From positions 372,001 through 436,000 of the forward strand of contig WION01000009.1 in assembly GCA_015039365.1 (NCBI GenBank): a DNA stretch of 64,000 nt, given 5' to 3'. Each line of letters begins with the position of its first letter. Position 1 is the stretch's first letter. A program made the translations under genes and the position numbers. This DNA is from Amanita rubescens. Taxonomy: Eukaryota > Basidiomycota > Agaricomycetes > Agaricales > Amanitaceae. The notes under the pieces were generated by a model that was not told where the DNA came from, ran no database searches, and saw only the letters and a list, made by a program, of their open reading frames with translations. Below, in pieces: positions 35,952 to 48,380 of the stretch.

Positions 35952-38165
35952 ATGAAGATCACTCAGAAAATACAGCAATCCGAAAGCAAGGACAGAATTT
36001 GGTGGTCGTTCGAATACTTTCCTCCGAGGACCGCTCAGGTATTCAGATCACAGAAGTCGTGCTGACGCTATTCTCATCTCCTTCGCTAACAGGGTTTACA
36101 AAACCTACTAGATCGTATAGAACGCATGAGAGGCCTTGGGCCCGAATTTATAGACATTACTTGGCAAGTCTCCTATCTCCACCCGTGTCATATGTCTCTC
36201 ATGCCGATATGACAGGAATGCCGGTGGAAGGACATCCGAGTTGACATCCGAAATGGTCAAGACTTGCCAAAGCCTCATCGGGCTAGAGACATGCATGCAC
36301 TTGACGTGCACTAACATGCCGAAGGAAAAAGTCGATATCGCCTTGCGAGTATGTATTTTATCATCGCCAGTTGATCTTTTCTCACTCACATCAAATCGTT
36401 CCCGCGCTTATTTCCGTCGTTCCATCGCCACAGGAAGCGAAGCAGCATGGTTGCCGTAACATTTTGGCACTTCGCGGTGACCCACCAATGGGCAAGGACG
36501 AATGGGAAGCCGTCGAAGGTGGCTTCGTACATGGTATCGATCTTGTGAAGCACATACGACGCGAATATGGCGACTACTTCGACATCGCTATCGCTGGTTT
36601 CCCCCAGCATATGCTTCTCCCGCCGGAAGAGCGTGATCAAGAGATACAATGGCTCAAAGAAAAGATCGAAGTGGGCTGTGACTTCATCTTTACCCAGATG
36701 TTCTATGACGTGGACGTATTCTTTTCCTGGGTGAAAGCCGTGCGTGAGGCGGGGATCACGATTCCAATTATTCCTGGTATCGCCCCTATCCAGACATGGA
36801 ACGGGTTCATGCGTGCGACGAGTTTGGCAAAGACTGTGATACCCCAGCCATGGATGGATGTATTGGAGCCGTACAAAAATGACGATGAAAAAGTCAGAGA
36901 GTTAGGTACAAAATTGGTGGTGGACATGTGCAGGAAAATCCTAGATTCAAACCTTGGGATCAAGGGGCTGCATTTCTATACCATGAATCTAGAAAAAGGA
37001 ACTAAAATGCTGCTCGAAGAATTGAATTTCGTACCTCGAGTGGAGATCCTCAAACCCTTGCCTTGGAGACAGGTATGCCGCAGTTGTTTGCGAGTCCACG
37101 ATACATTAATGTTCTGTGCAGTCCCTTACCCCAAGCAGACGTACAGAAACAATTCGCCCTATCTTTTGGGCAAACAGAACCAAGTCGTACTTGTCACGCA
37201 CGGAGAACTGGGATGAATATCCGAATGGTCGTTTCGGTGACTCTCGTAGTCCTGCTTATGGAGAACTTGACGGATACGGCGTATGGATAAAGCAAACGGT
37301 ACAGTCCGATTTTCCTTATCTGTGAAGTGGCTAAAGTTCCATTGCTAACAGAAAGAGGATGCTTTGAAATTGTGGGGACATCCGACCACCTCTGACGACA
37401 TTCGCTCGCTTTTTGCTCGCTTCTGTACAAATGAATTGAAGGCGCTCCCGTGGTCAGATCAACCACCTGCGGTTGAGACCTCGGTTATCACTAAGCAGCT
37501 TGCTCAGATGAACCGTCTCGGCTTCCTGACGATAAATTCCCAACCTGCAGTTAACGGTGTCAGAAGTGATCACAAAGTCTTTGGCTGGGGTCCCAGCAAC
37601 GGCTATGTTTACCAAAAGGCACGTCCTCTTTTCCCTGCAGGAAGCGACATCTGGTGACCTTGCGCGCAGGCGTACCTCGAGTTCTTCGTAGAACCCACGC
37701 TCCTATCCCTTCTTCTCGAACAGTTAGATAAGGACAATAATATCACGTACTACGTCATCAACAAACGTGGTGACTTGAGGACCAACACACGTTCTGATGG
37801 CCCCAACGCTGTGACGTGGGGTGTCTTCCCCGGCAAGGAAATCATCCAGCCAACAATTGTTGAAGCCGTCAGCTTCATGGCCTGGAAGGTATGAATTGCA
37901 GTAAACCTTATCTGCCTCGTGTTGTTCAACTTGATTACAGGATGAGGCCTATGAACTCGGCCAACAATGGGCACTACTCTACGAACCAGATTCGCCCACG
38001 CGCAAACTAATCACGGATCTCATAGAAACTTCTTACCTAGTGAACGTCGTGCATAACGACTTCCATGACTCCGAAGCCATCTTTGCGCCCTTCTGGAAAG
38101 CCGCCGCCCAATATCAAACGATAAAATCCAGCACCAACGCCGCAAATGGTATCAATGGACATTAA
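35952..38165 (+). CDS. MET13: methylenetetrahydrofolate reductase (Met13-like)
   Basis: Reduces 5,10-methylene-THF to 5-methyl-THF using FAD, supplying methyl groups for methionine synthesis. MKITQKIQQ then [25 protein letters not shown] opens the TIM-barrel catalytic half. Further motifs are [64 protein letters not shown] (FAD-site region), [16 protein letters not shown] and [14 protein letters not shown]. The C-terminal regulatory half follows ([61 protein letters not shown]). The MKIT-type start favours the Met13 over the Met12 branch. Introns are short; the second and third exons are tiny. Confidence 0.93.
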
Positions 38166-38436
38166 GTCCGTTATCTTGCACCCCAACCAAATTTGTATTA
38201 TTTTCTTGTCATTTTATTGCTTTGATTGTATTATGTGCTCCGGGTTCAACCCCCGTTGCCTTATCCCTCGCATCGATACTGCATCCACATACATCACACA
38301 GTATACCACCAGCATTGCATCAACTGCACTTTTACATCTTATTTGAACACCCATTAGTATTGTTTGTTTTGTTAAAGACTCTGGGGAGCACATTTTAATA
38401 GGTATAAAAATACGTAGAGTCAACGGGAACACCAAT

Positions 38437-41333
38437 TTAGTTCAAGTCCGCGAAGAAGAAATCCGTATTCATCGGTGGTGGTCCAGCCACTTGACCGTTG
38501 GGTATATCGACCATCTCGCCAGATAAATCTGAATTTGGGTCAGAATGAGTTCAATTGAAATTTGAGGTGACACTCACCTAATAGTTTAATCTTCAATCCG
38601 ATTTCTGTAAGTGCATTGACAAATCCTGCTGTCTCGTTCGAAGCTACGTGTCCGCCGTCCTTACGGAGCATGTTCAATCCGTCCGTCCAGTCAGCCCAAC
38701 GCGACAAGTCCGGCGCAACCAGATCCGCCAGAGATCCTTCGTGGATACTTAGTAAAGAAAACGAAAGCGGAGATGGTTCGAGTGTATTGCCGGGCGGAAG
38801 ATCATTCTGATCTCGTAACACGTTCGGTGATGGCGCACCAGTCATCGTAGCGATCTCGCTGATCAATGCCACTTCTATTCTTTCGGGAAGATCCTCAGTT
38901 CCGCGTCGGATCGGAAACTTGACCGCGCTATCAACGTAGTACAAATACTTGTGGCTGGGATCCTAAATTTGAAGTTAATCTCGACATCTATGAGGACAAG
39001 GTGATTACAAACCAGCCGCATAAACCGCCATGGCTTGTTAGGCCGACGGACAGCTTCCTTGGCCGCCATTGACTGGGAAGCTGCGTTTACGAACCAGGCA
39101 CCTTGCGTTAGGCAGTGTATCCGCTGCTGTCTCACGAATTCATAGGATTCCTTGTGCAGTTTCAACCGCAGATTGCTGCAGTGGTAAGCATCAGCTCGAA
39201 AGACTTCAGAATGGTGTGGCCGAACATACCGCACAGGGACTTTGTTCAAAAAGTCGTCCTCAAGCTCCAGTTCTTTCATTTGACGGTCCCTCAGAGCCTT
39301 GTATTCACATTCGTTGAAGTCACGCTCGACCTCTTCCCACGTCCGAACATGCTCACCTCGCAGCGCTACCTTGATTCTAATGTTGGTTAGCACCTCTATT
39401 CCCAACTGCATATTAGGGACACGTACTGGCTGCGAACGAGTGCAACGACACGGTTAAAGTCACCGACAGCAGCTCCGCTTTCTGCCCACATACGCAAGAA
39501 AAAGTGAGTGGCAAGGCAGTGAACGTTGTAGAATTCCAGTAATAATGGCTGGAATGCGGTTGAGGTCGTGTCTGGATACTTTGGTCAAGACGGAAACAGC
39601 TTGCCACGTTTCAGACTCACAGCCGGGACCAAAAATCTCCCAATGATCCGCCAGTAGGTCAACCACTTCATTAGATGCTTTGGCAAGGGGACATCGTCGC
39701 TCTTGAGGCCGACTCAGTTGCTCGAGAACAAGCTAAATCAATATCAGTGATATATTCCGATCTTCAGCAGAGCTCCTGACCCTGGAGAAGTCCGGTTCAG
39801 TGTGAACAAGTCTTTGCTGTCGGGAGACTATCTTAATTTGGAACTTTTCTTTACAAAGGTCCTCACGCACCAAACATTCCAAGCCTAGTAGCCCCACATC
39901 CTCAAATTCGTGAATTATATCCTCAGACTCGAAGCCAAGTTTGCGCCATTTGAGAACTTGACCATCGCTATCTACTTCCTCTTCTAATTTGCTATCGATC
40001 CATATGGACTCGAGTGCACTCTCATGCTCGGGAGCTTCGTCAGGATCCACGACAGTTGCCTTTTTACGATAAGCGATTCGAACAAAGTTGGCTTGGAAAT
40101 CAAGGATGCATGATGTCAAGTCATCAATTGTATGCAAAGACATGAGTTGCTTCATGATATAATTAGTATTCTGAAACAAGAGCTGAAGGTTTGACGCACG
40201 ACTACAGCCTTTCGGATATCCAACGACTCCAACTCCCTTATGAACTCGTCCCAATAGTCATCGCCGGCGTGAGATAACAGCGAGTTAATGAACATCATGC
40301 TAGACAATAAATAAAATAATTAAGCCAGCCAGTTGAAAAAAGGTTGAGAACGTACCTGTGTTGAACCATTGCCGTGTCTGCACTTCCAAATCTATTTACA
40401 ACTGTTTCAAGGAGGCCTGGTTCCATTTGCATTTGTTGGAATACGACTTTGAATCCATATCTGTAAACACAACCTGCAGGCACTGCTGGCGGACTTCGGC
40501 TAGAGCTGGGTAGATTGGTGGTCAGAAAATTTATGGGGTCTGCCTCGACCAGTTTTTTGAGAATTGCAGTGGCAGGACGACAGACGTTGATTAAGGAGTT
40601 TGACGATGCCAAGATCTTGACGACTGCTAATATGAACGCCTCGTCCAGGTCTGACCAACCGTAATCAAGATCCATTAAATTCTGCATTGATGTCAAAGCA
40701 TACTGGCAGGTGCGTTAGAATAGTCGCGTTCGCATTGCCGTGACCTCTCACCGCGAGAGTATTTCCTGTGCTTGCATGGATGACATCAACCAGGCTTGCC
40801 AATCCACCATTGCTTAGAAACTCTTTCGCGAATTGTTCTTCCTGAGCTAGATTTCAGTACTTTCTTCGGAAAATAGGATCCATACCAACACGTATGTGCC
40901 TCTGCAACGAGAACAATGTCTTCCGCAAGTTCTTGTCAGTGATGTTCCTAAGCCTCTCGGCCGTTTCTCGGGCTTCGCGAACGGGTGAATCCACAAGCCT
41001 GATGATGCATGATAAGCAAAGCTCTGGCAACCAACATTCGCCTCACCTTAGATGAACCTTTGCTCTGATCTTCTTCCTAAGATTCTCGTTGGTAACGAGG
41101 TCGTCCAAATCATCTCTGAGAGCAAAGTGTGAAGAAGGCTCCTTGATCTTCAAGTTGACACAGAGTTGTCGTATGACGTCGTCGACGGTAAGAGTAGGGT
41201 CGATACGCGCCCTTACTGTGATGCCATCGCTTGTCGAGACGGTATTAGTAGGAACTAGTTGGCTTCTGGATTGCGGCCCGTTGGGAGTGGATGGTGTACG
41301 TGGTGTTCTAGGGGATGTATTAAGGGTTGACAT
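38437..41333 (-). CDS. ELMO/CED-12 domain protein
   Basis: Fungal counterpart of ELMO, partner of DOCK-type Rac activators. The N-terminus is Thr/Pro-rich (MSTLNTSPRTPRTPSTP), then a Ras-binding-like segment (VRARIDPTLTVDDVIRQLC, KEPSSHFALRDDLDDLVT). An armadillo-like region follows (FAKEFLSNGGLASLVDVIHA, SSNSLINVCRPATAILKKLV, and VYRYGFKVVFQQMQMEPGLLETVV). The ELMO domain contains LGFESEDIIHEFEDVGLLGLECL. The C-terminal third has a PH-like region (FVRQQRIHCLTQGAWF, KYLYYVDSAVKFPI). It ends near GPPPMNTDFFFADLN, with a short Pro run where animal ELMO proteins carry an SH3-binding tail. At least twelve introns. Confidence 0.85.
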
Positions 41334-41967
41334 GGAGCTCCCTGTTCGAAATCAATGTCAATAAAATGGTTTGTAACATGGTCGGCAAGAGAGGATCAGA
41401 GAGCGTAAGTTACATCGCAAGTACCGATAGATCGGGATGTTCAGACTGACATGCAAAAATTCGACGCATCATAGGCGATAGAAACCATCGGGGAAGAGAC
41501 GTACCGTGCAGTCGGGAAACAGAAAAGCTGCAAGGTGAAAAACCGTGGGAAAGGTGGACTATAATGGATAACACGCTGTGCCAATGGGTCACCGTTCCAC
41601 TCCGCAATACCGCGATATACTGCTCAGCATGCAAGGCAAGCCTCACAGTTCTCTGGCGCATGCTTTTCTTTTTTTTGGGGGGGGGGGGGGCATTAGAACA
41701 TGCTTTCGAGTTTGGACCTATGTTTAAAAGAAAGTCTCTACTTGACAGGCTACCATACATGGCGGTAATGGTCGCCGCGGGTATGACCAGACCAGAGTCG
41801 TGGAATTGTCCGTCAGCGCAGAGACAGGTGAAATTCGCGGAATGATGCACTGATGGTATTAATTCACGGCGCGGATCCGAAAGCGCTGCCGGGTGGCTGT
41901 GACATCTGTCAGCCGCGTCCGAGTCCGCCTCTCAAGCGGAACAAACCACGAACAGACTAGAATTCTC
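41334..41967. other. divergent promoter region with T8G14 tract
   Basis: This is the region between the divergently transcribed ELMO gene (-) and the KEN-box gene (+). It holds a homopolymer run, eight T then fourteen G, at 41669-41690, pyrimidine-rich stretches near both starts, and no convincing ORF. Long minus-strand frames here have no protein-like character. Confidence 0.6.
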
Positions 41968-43930
41968 ATGTATTCTTCAGACTCTTTCGACCTCAGCGCC
42001 TATCTCGCTGAAAATGACACTCATTCACCTCTTCTTCAGCTCTCTTTTTCTCTTCACTCGCTTCCCACTGTTTCTTCATTAGATAGCATTCCACCGTTCC
42101 CAGGTCATAGTCTCGCGCACAAAGTCCACTTTGACACATATCTTTCCCTGCATCAGCCGAATCACCTTAGTGCTTCCTCGCCCAGAACAGGTGACAAAAC
42201 ACATGACGGCATTAGGGTCCTCCTGGCGGGCCCCACCGCTCCTCGGCTTCGCAATATGATGACAGAAACTCTACATATAAAAAAGTGGCTAGTACGTTAC
42301 GACACTGATATGTCTATGCCGTGAGGCTGATCATTGTTCATGCCAGAGCGGGTTAGCGCCGACTTCGACATTCCCCATTAGGAATATATCTAGACATGGT
42401 GACTCAACTTGGAAGGCAGAGGGTTCTCTACATACTCCGGAAGAGTTCGCCGAGGGATTGCGGAAAAAACGTTTTTTGCGCACTCCTGCGAACAGCAAAC
42501 AAATCAACCGAGGAAAATTAAATCGTAATGCTCTAGTCATCGAGCGAGTTGTACGCAGGGATAACGTCTCGTTCGACACATCATTAGCGTCCATAAGCAC
42601 GGAGACTTTAGAGGATGACGTGAACCCTCTTGCCGAGGCGAGCCCCAAACCTACTTTCCGATTGAATTGCGCCAACCCCAGTGGGACTCTCCCCACTCCC
42701 AGTCTCATGGTATCCACCTCGGACGCTGTTTTCCAAATCTCCCTAGAGTCTTCGAGCGATATTTCGGCAGATTCTCCAGTAACTCTTGCCGCGAGGAGAG
42801 GCAAAAAGACACCGCCGCATCTCTCACTGAAGCAAGGCCATCAAGATGAATCCTATCCAAGCATTCCAACTGCATTTCTCGGGACCTCAACCGAACAATG
42901 GCCGCAGCATGGCCATATCATGCTCCCCGGAGATGCCCACACGGACCTCAAGTCCATGATTTCGGCTTTACAGTCTCATCGTGTAGCTGAGCCTTTTCTC
43001 TCAGGGAGCGGTACCAAAGGAGGTACACCTTGGCTGCAAAATAAGGCAACTGGGAATCAAGATAGTGACTCTGATGAATGGGCTTTTGCCGATGCGTTCG
43101 TATCTGAATATGGTGATCTCTCGCTTGGAAGCTCTGTTGGGAATCCGACTGCGAGTTTTATTGTATCATCAACTGGTATCAGTGATTCTGAGACATCTGA
43201 CGCTGACGGAAATGAATCTGCCCTTTCTTTGCTTCCTGAGACGTGCCCCTCTACCCAGCGGGGTGGACAGCCGATCACTCCTTTGCCGCAAGGTCCTGCA
43301 CTCAGAACCTCACCCCAAGAAGTTCGCGGAATATTGAAAGGCTGTAAGAACGTTCGGTTCGCTTCCTTACCCATTAGGCAGCGGCCAGACGATGAAACCG
43401 AACAGGAAAGCTGGCCGGATAGTTCCGCACCACGGTCAGTGTCTACACGCATTGCAGAAGCGCAGCACATGGAGGGGAGAGGTGTGGGACGCGCGTCGAC
43501 TCTCTCCAGTAGTGGACCTTCAAGAGTACGCTCGAGACCGCCAAACCCATTCAAACCAGTGCTTGATCAATCTCGTATGATAACGCAGGCGACCCGTTCA
43601 GGCAACCGATCGGTTTCGTCCTCTGGTGGTAAGCGTAAAAGCGGTGCAGCGCCGGCGGAAATCATTGGGGCTAGCTCACAACGCCATACTATTGCACAGC
43701 TGCCATCCGCTGCTTCAAAAATGCAAGCAGTACCCACTGGCCGTCTACGCCGAGTGACCGACGCGGGGAGATTAGCGAACAAGGAAAACGGGAAACGGTT
43801 GTCCATCAAGCCAAAGTTGGACGAACACGCTGGTCAACGAGATAGTTCTATATGCCAACCAAAGGATGCCCCGGCGAGGAAAAGGCTTCAGACACCTCTA
43901 CGCACTATCCTAACTCGCTTCAACAAGTAG
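41968..43930 (+). CDS. unrecognised disordered protein with KEN box
   Basis: No domain is recognised. Exon 1 is 41968-42291, intron 42292-42346 (GTACGT..GCCAG) and exon 2 is 42347-43930, giving about 635 residues. The N-terminal part includes SFDLSAYLAENDTHSPLLQL and a short conserved-looking GIRVLLAGPTAPRL. The rest is Ser/Pro/Thr-rich. Short motifs stand out: RGILKGCKNVRFASLP, which fits the PP1-docking pattern [RK]-x-V-x-F, and LANKENGKRLS near the C-terminus, a KEN degron. Many SP/TP sites are present and the C-terminus is basic (ARKRLQTPLRTILTRFNK). It could be a cell-cycle-regulated protein, which is inference from motifs. The ATG at 41968 is the first in frame. Confidence 0.65.
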
Positions 43931-44121
43931 ACAATGTTTCAATACCCGCAGTAGATAGGAAATATATACAGTGATATATTGCTTGCGTTTTGTGTATTGA
44001 TTTCGTATGGGTCTTCCCACGGTGGGGAGCAAGGTTTCTTTCTCACCACGTGCGGATCGCTATTCCTATCAGGAACGTATGTTTGGGTCATATGGAAGAA
44101 TCCGAGAACTAAAAATTCACC

Positions 44122-44202
44122 GGCCTGATGGTCTAGTAGTATGATTCCTTGTTAGGGTTAACCAAATCGAGGAGGTCCCGGGTTCAATTCCCGGTCAGGC
44201 CC
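44122..44202 (+). tRNA. tRNA-Pro (anticodon AGG) with a 9-nt intron
   Basis: Mature sequence identical to the gene at 5536: acceptor GGCCTGA/TCAGGCC, anticodon AGG at 44154-44156, T arm CCGGG-TTCAATT-CCCGG, discriminator C. The intron, 44158-44166 (TTAACCAAA), is shorter than and unrelated to the 15-nt intron of the first copy. It lies between the 3' end of the KEN-box gene and the gene-poor region before the zinc-finger gene. Confidence 0.95.
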
Positions 44203-45446
44203 GAGTGTTTTTCTTTTGTAATTTACGACAAAGATCTGCTTCCAATGGTGACGAACGTTTATGTTCAATCGGCTTTTTTGTTACCTAATTCAATAAATCC
44301 CATGTTCTCCGGTGAGTGAGATATCGGCAGGGAGATCAAATGTTAATCAAGGTTTCCCTCTTCTTGTCCGGATTTCGTTGAATCCCGCACGCCCCAAATA
44401 TGGCGTCTCGCTTGTGATGCCTGGAAAATTTTGTAAATGGCCATGTCGGGATCAAATAAATCAAGCCATGACAAAAACGGACATCTCGTTGTTCCGAAGC
44501 TGCCACTCGCATGTCATCAATTCAATGAAAGGTATGAATGTGCCACCCGGATGACCGGGCTTAAATTCAACGTACCTCCGTACGCCCACATGCCGCGCGA
44601 CCATAAACGATGAAGTGAATATTGACCAACATGTTGACAAAATTAGTCCGTAATAAGAGCGCCGAAATCTGCTGTTCCCATCAATGAATATGACAAGGAA
44701 GTTTACGAAAGGTTACCAAATCGATGCGACGTTTGGGAAGCTCATGACCATATATCATCGTGTGACCCGATTGGCTTACACACGCGTGTAATACTAATCA
44801 GTGGCAAGCAAGTCGTGCCAGTCAGAGACACGTTTCAGGATTTAAAGGTTAAAATCGCTTACACCGTCCTTATCTCGATATCTACCATGAGCGCATGAGC
44901 CAAAGGAAGCTGTTCGGGGTGCTTCCCTGTCTGTATTTGTGATCATGTCGTTGGACGTGGGGAATTTACGTACATATGCACATATTCTGGACTCTTACAG
45001 GGTTCTAATTAGGGTCGCGTCCTTCCTGTTATTGTTTCTTTCCTGATTGTGGAACTCGCGTACGTATTACAGCTCTGTATAATCGCATTACATTATTAAT
45101 ATATACTGGTTAACTATACACAAGATGAATGAAGGTATATATAAGATTCCTCTTCCAATAAACCGATTTGTAATGGGTAATATATGTATATACGGGTACC
45201 ATACAACAAAAGGCTGACGAGCGGCGAAGGTTAATGAATGTCGGCGAAGATATGTACATGGATGAGGTCAGATATCAGAGACTCAATAGATGGATAATAG
45301 AATTCAACCGCGGGAGAAACAAAATGAAAAGTGGGGTGGCGAAGACGAAAGATTCAAGAAAAGATCACAGACCAAGCTTTAGTGTTGCCTGCGGATCGTT
45401 CAATGGTAATAGAGCAATTGTTTTGATAATTTGGGGCGGTGTCGAA
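44203..45446. other. intergenic region, no gene seen
   Basis: About 1.2 kb between the tRNA and the 3' end of the zinc-finger gene. Composition is mixed, with AT-rich TATA-type stretches near 45090-45200 (TATATATAC, GGTATATATAAG). Short ORFs are present but none has codon pattern or recognisable motifs. The last few hundred bases are probably the 3' UTR of the zinc-finger gene. Confidence 0.6.
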
Positions 45447-47472
45447 TTAGATTCGACGGTCAAATTCGTCGCCGCTGCCCGGTCCAATGCTGGCATGGCC
45501 TGTCCCTGGTCTTCCAGTGCTGTCGTTGTCGTACACATCATAGCCATCCACCGCTGTCTGCAATGGAGGTAGCATGGGATGTGTCTGATAACCTGGTAAT
45601 GGTGTCAATAGAGTGCTGTTTGGCGGCAGACGACTCGGCGCCACACGAGGCGAAGTTGATGGCGGTGGCGGGTGTGACTGAGGTTGATCATGGTGCACGC
45701 TTATTTGAGTCATCTGCCCGTGATGCTGACTAGAGACGGAGGGCACATATGGGTAGTGGGCGTCCGACCGTGTCGGAGCAGGATGCCAAGAAGAGGTGGT
45801 GCCCTCCCCATACCTCGGTCTAGAGTTGACATCGCCGAAATATCCGCCCAAGTGTTCTTCACGTTGGTCGACTGGGTAACGCAGTTCGTCCGCCGATAAA
45901 GCATAGCGCCCGTTCGTCGACGAGGGGGGAACATGACCTGATGACATACCCAGGCTCATGTGGGAGTGGCGTTGCATGTCTTGAACGTTGTGGCCGTATC
46001 GAGCAGAATCGTACGTCGTCGAGTCCTCGTAACGCCCCGACGCACTGCCCCGGCGGATGGATCCACCAACTAGCTGCGTTGCTTCAGCCTCTTTTTTTGC
46101 TTTACGCCATTGCTTCCGCAGCTCTTTAAATTCTGCCATAGAAAAGGCATCAATTTCGTCGAGGCGGGGGAATTGTTAAAGACGTACCGCTAGGACTCCG
46201 CTTAGAACCATGCTTCTGCATGGTGACGTGGGCATTGAGATGATTGAGAGTCCCATAGGCTTTGGTGCAATTTGGCCATGAGCACTGGTATAAACGCTCG
46301 ATCTCATCGTAACGACGACGAGGCCTTTTCTTTACCGCATTACCTGGCAGAGCAACGAATGAATAGGTTCTGTTGTTCCCGTCGCCACCGCCCTGATCGC
46401 CACCGCCTGTATGCGATTGGGATGATGATGGAGGGTTGACGCCGATACCAAAGCCCGAATTAGAGGTCACAGAATTGCCTGTGTTGGGTGGGGAAGGACC
46501 ATAGTGCGAGTCGTGAACGGGACTGGCTAAGCCGGCCGAGAAATTCGGCCGCAGAGGAGATATGGGGTGGTGGCCCCCGCCGGAGGAATTATTGCCTACC
46601 GATTCAAGTGAACGATGGGAAGTGAGGGTATGTTTCCACCCAGAAGAATAATTGTACGGCTCGTGGCGGGCTTCGCGAGAGTCAAAGCTGGAGACTCGCT
46701 GCAAAGACGGCACATAATTGGACGATGACCGCAGACTTGCAGGCATATATGCAAAGTCATATTGCGAATATCGCAAGCTGGGATCAGAGGATGGCATGGG
46801 GTACAGATTAGCGCTGCCTAGTATAGCGGGTTCAGACATGCGCTTCTGGCCATGCAATGGAGAGTTACCCGTGGAATATTTATCTCCGCGAGAATACTGG
46901 TCTATCATGGGATCTTGTGGCGTATTAAACCGATCCCCCCCCATAAATGGTGGTCCTGAATGGGGGAATCGGTCCTGTGAATGTGGCGCGCTATGCGGCT
47001 GGGGAAACGAGGAAGGCGAATGGGCCTCTACGGGGGACGGCGTGCTTGACAGATAGGCGGCAGTGGCTTCGGAACCTCTGACAGAGGGTGCGGTATTAGA
47101 ATTTAAGCTATCTTGTGACGGCGGTTGATAGGATTGTGAGGACGGAGGAAAAGACGGGTTCTGTGGACTATTCTCGTACATTTCTTGGGCGGGCACCTGG
47201 GGAACGAGGGAGTCTGTGACTCGATTGACATAGTGATAATTGCCCGAACTCGTTGGACGGGAATTGGGGGACGAACCACGGTCGTCGTCCACTATGTCGG
47301 AGGGGGAATCGGGGAGGTCGGGAGAGGGCCTGTCGGGACGGGCGGAAAAGAGCGTCGAAAGGGAGGCAAGTCTAGGACGGGGCAGAAAATGGTTAGATGG
47401 ATAGTCAGGTATATATTTCGGAAGGTCGAGGTGAGAAGGTTGCGGGAGGATTTGGGGCATCATCTCAATCAA
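45447..47472 (-). CDS. CON7: C2H2 zinc-finger transcription factor, Con7-like
   Basis: One C2H2 finger, YQCSWPNCTKAYGTLNHLNA then HVTMQKHGSKRSPS (C-x4-C-x12-H-x5-H), is preceded by the basic AVKKRPRRRYDEIERL and YSFVALPG. It is followed, across an intron (46133-46187), by EFKELRKQWRKAKKEAEA. This flanking context matches the Con7 family of ascomycete morphogenesis regulators. The rest is Ser/Pro/Tyr-rich: about 420 residues before the finger and about 200 after, with a His/Pro stretch HHDQPQSHPPPPS. Two exons. In ascomycetes Con7 governs conidiation and wall genes; its role in basidiomycetes is inferred. The start MIEMMPQILPQPSHLD is the first ATG of the frame, though a 5' exon upstream cannot be excluded. 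Confidence 0.85.
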
Positions 47473-48380
47473 GAGAAGGGTCCCGCTAACGGACTAGCAA
47501 TAAAAAGGCGGTGAGATATAAATGAACGGGCAGAATGAATGGAGGGTTGGATCGTTTGAAGCCCATTTTCCCTCTCGGTTTTTGCAAATCCTCAATCTTA
47601 CATCTCCGGTTATGTTGACAATCTCAGATCCGTGTGACGACCACGCGGTCTCATTGGTCCTCGTATATACGTCTTCTAGAACCTTGTGACCCTGCCGTCA
47701 CGCTACTCTTTCAACCTTCCACAACCTGCCGCTCACCGTTGCGGCTACTCACTACTTCCCGATTCACCAACGCTTCCTATTCATCTCTTCCCCTTCTTTC
47801 CGCTCGATTCCCTCTCTCTTATATCCCAAAGACGCACCCACCCCCCGGTCATCTAATAATTCCATTTGCGGCCGTGCATGTGGGAACGTCATTAAATGGT
47901 TATCAAACCGGATAAACAAGGGCTTGCCAAACACATACATACAACGCTAGATCTCATCGCCTTTACGAAAACGTTCTCAGCTCCATTCAGCTCATACCCC
48001 ACACAGTGGTTCACTCTTCGACCGCGTTCATACGTATTCATTACGCTCTCCGCCTCACGGGCCCGTGCTGTCAACCCTTCCATGCTACTAGCTTATTTCC
48101 TTGTCTAAATCCAGCGGCAATGCCGCGACGGATTTAATCAAGAAGCTCTACCGCTTCGGGTAGCTTGTAATATTTCGACGCGATGTCCCGTCGTCATCGT
48201 TGTTTCGTGATTCAGATCACGCCGACTGAATGGATCTTTTTTTTAGTCGCTATCATCACATCACTGGTTGTTCCGCTCGATCACCCTTTAACTTTCCCTT
48301 TTTTGTCTCTCTCGTGGGATATGCTTTTGAACCGTCAAATTGACATACATACGTCAATAATGGGAAAGCTCGGCGTTCCG
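47473..48380. other. upstream region of the Con7-like gene; pyrimidine-rich tract and two hairpins
   Basis: The stretch 47640-47870 is C/T-rich on the plus strand (purine-rich on the coding strand of the Con7-like gene) and may be leader or promoter. At 48107-48135 the sequence can fold as AAATCC/GGATTT enclosing GCGGC/GCCGC. At 48143-48166 a second hairpin can form (AAGC/GCTT enclosing TACC/GGTA). No ORF here looks protein-coding. Confidence 0.5.

Noticed and set aside
41410..41850. 146-residue minus-strand ORF over the T8G14 tract
   Set aside because: Its Pro/Lys run comes from the homopolymer; the rest has no protein-like conservation and sits in a promoter region.
42331..42804. Minus-strand ORF of 157 residues
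   Set aside because: Antisense to exon 2 of the KEN-box gene, whose frame is open for 1.5 kb.
44312..44554. 80-residue ORF after the second tRNA
   Set aside because: No motif, no splice context and random-looking composition; treated as intergenic.
47892..48108. Short ORFs on both strands near 48.0 kb
   Set aside because: Open on both strands at once, pyrimidine-biased, no homologous motif.
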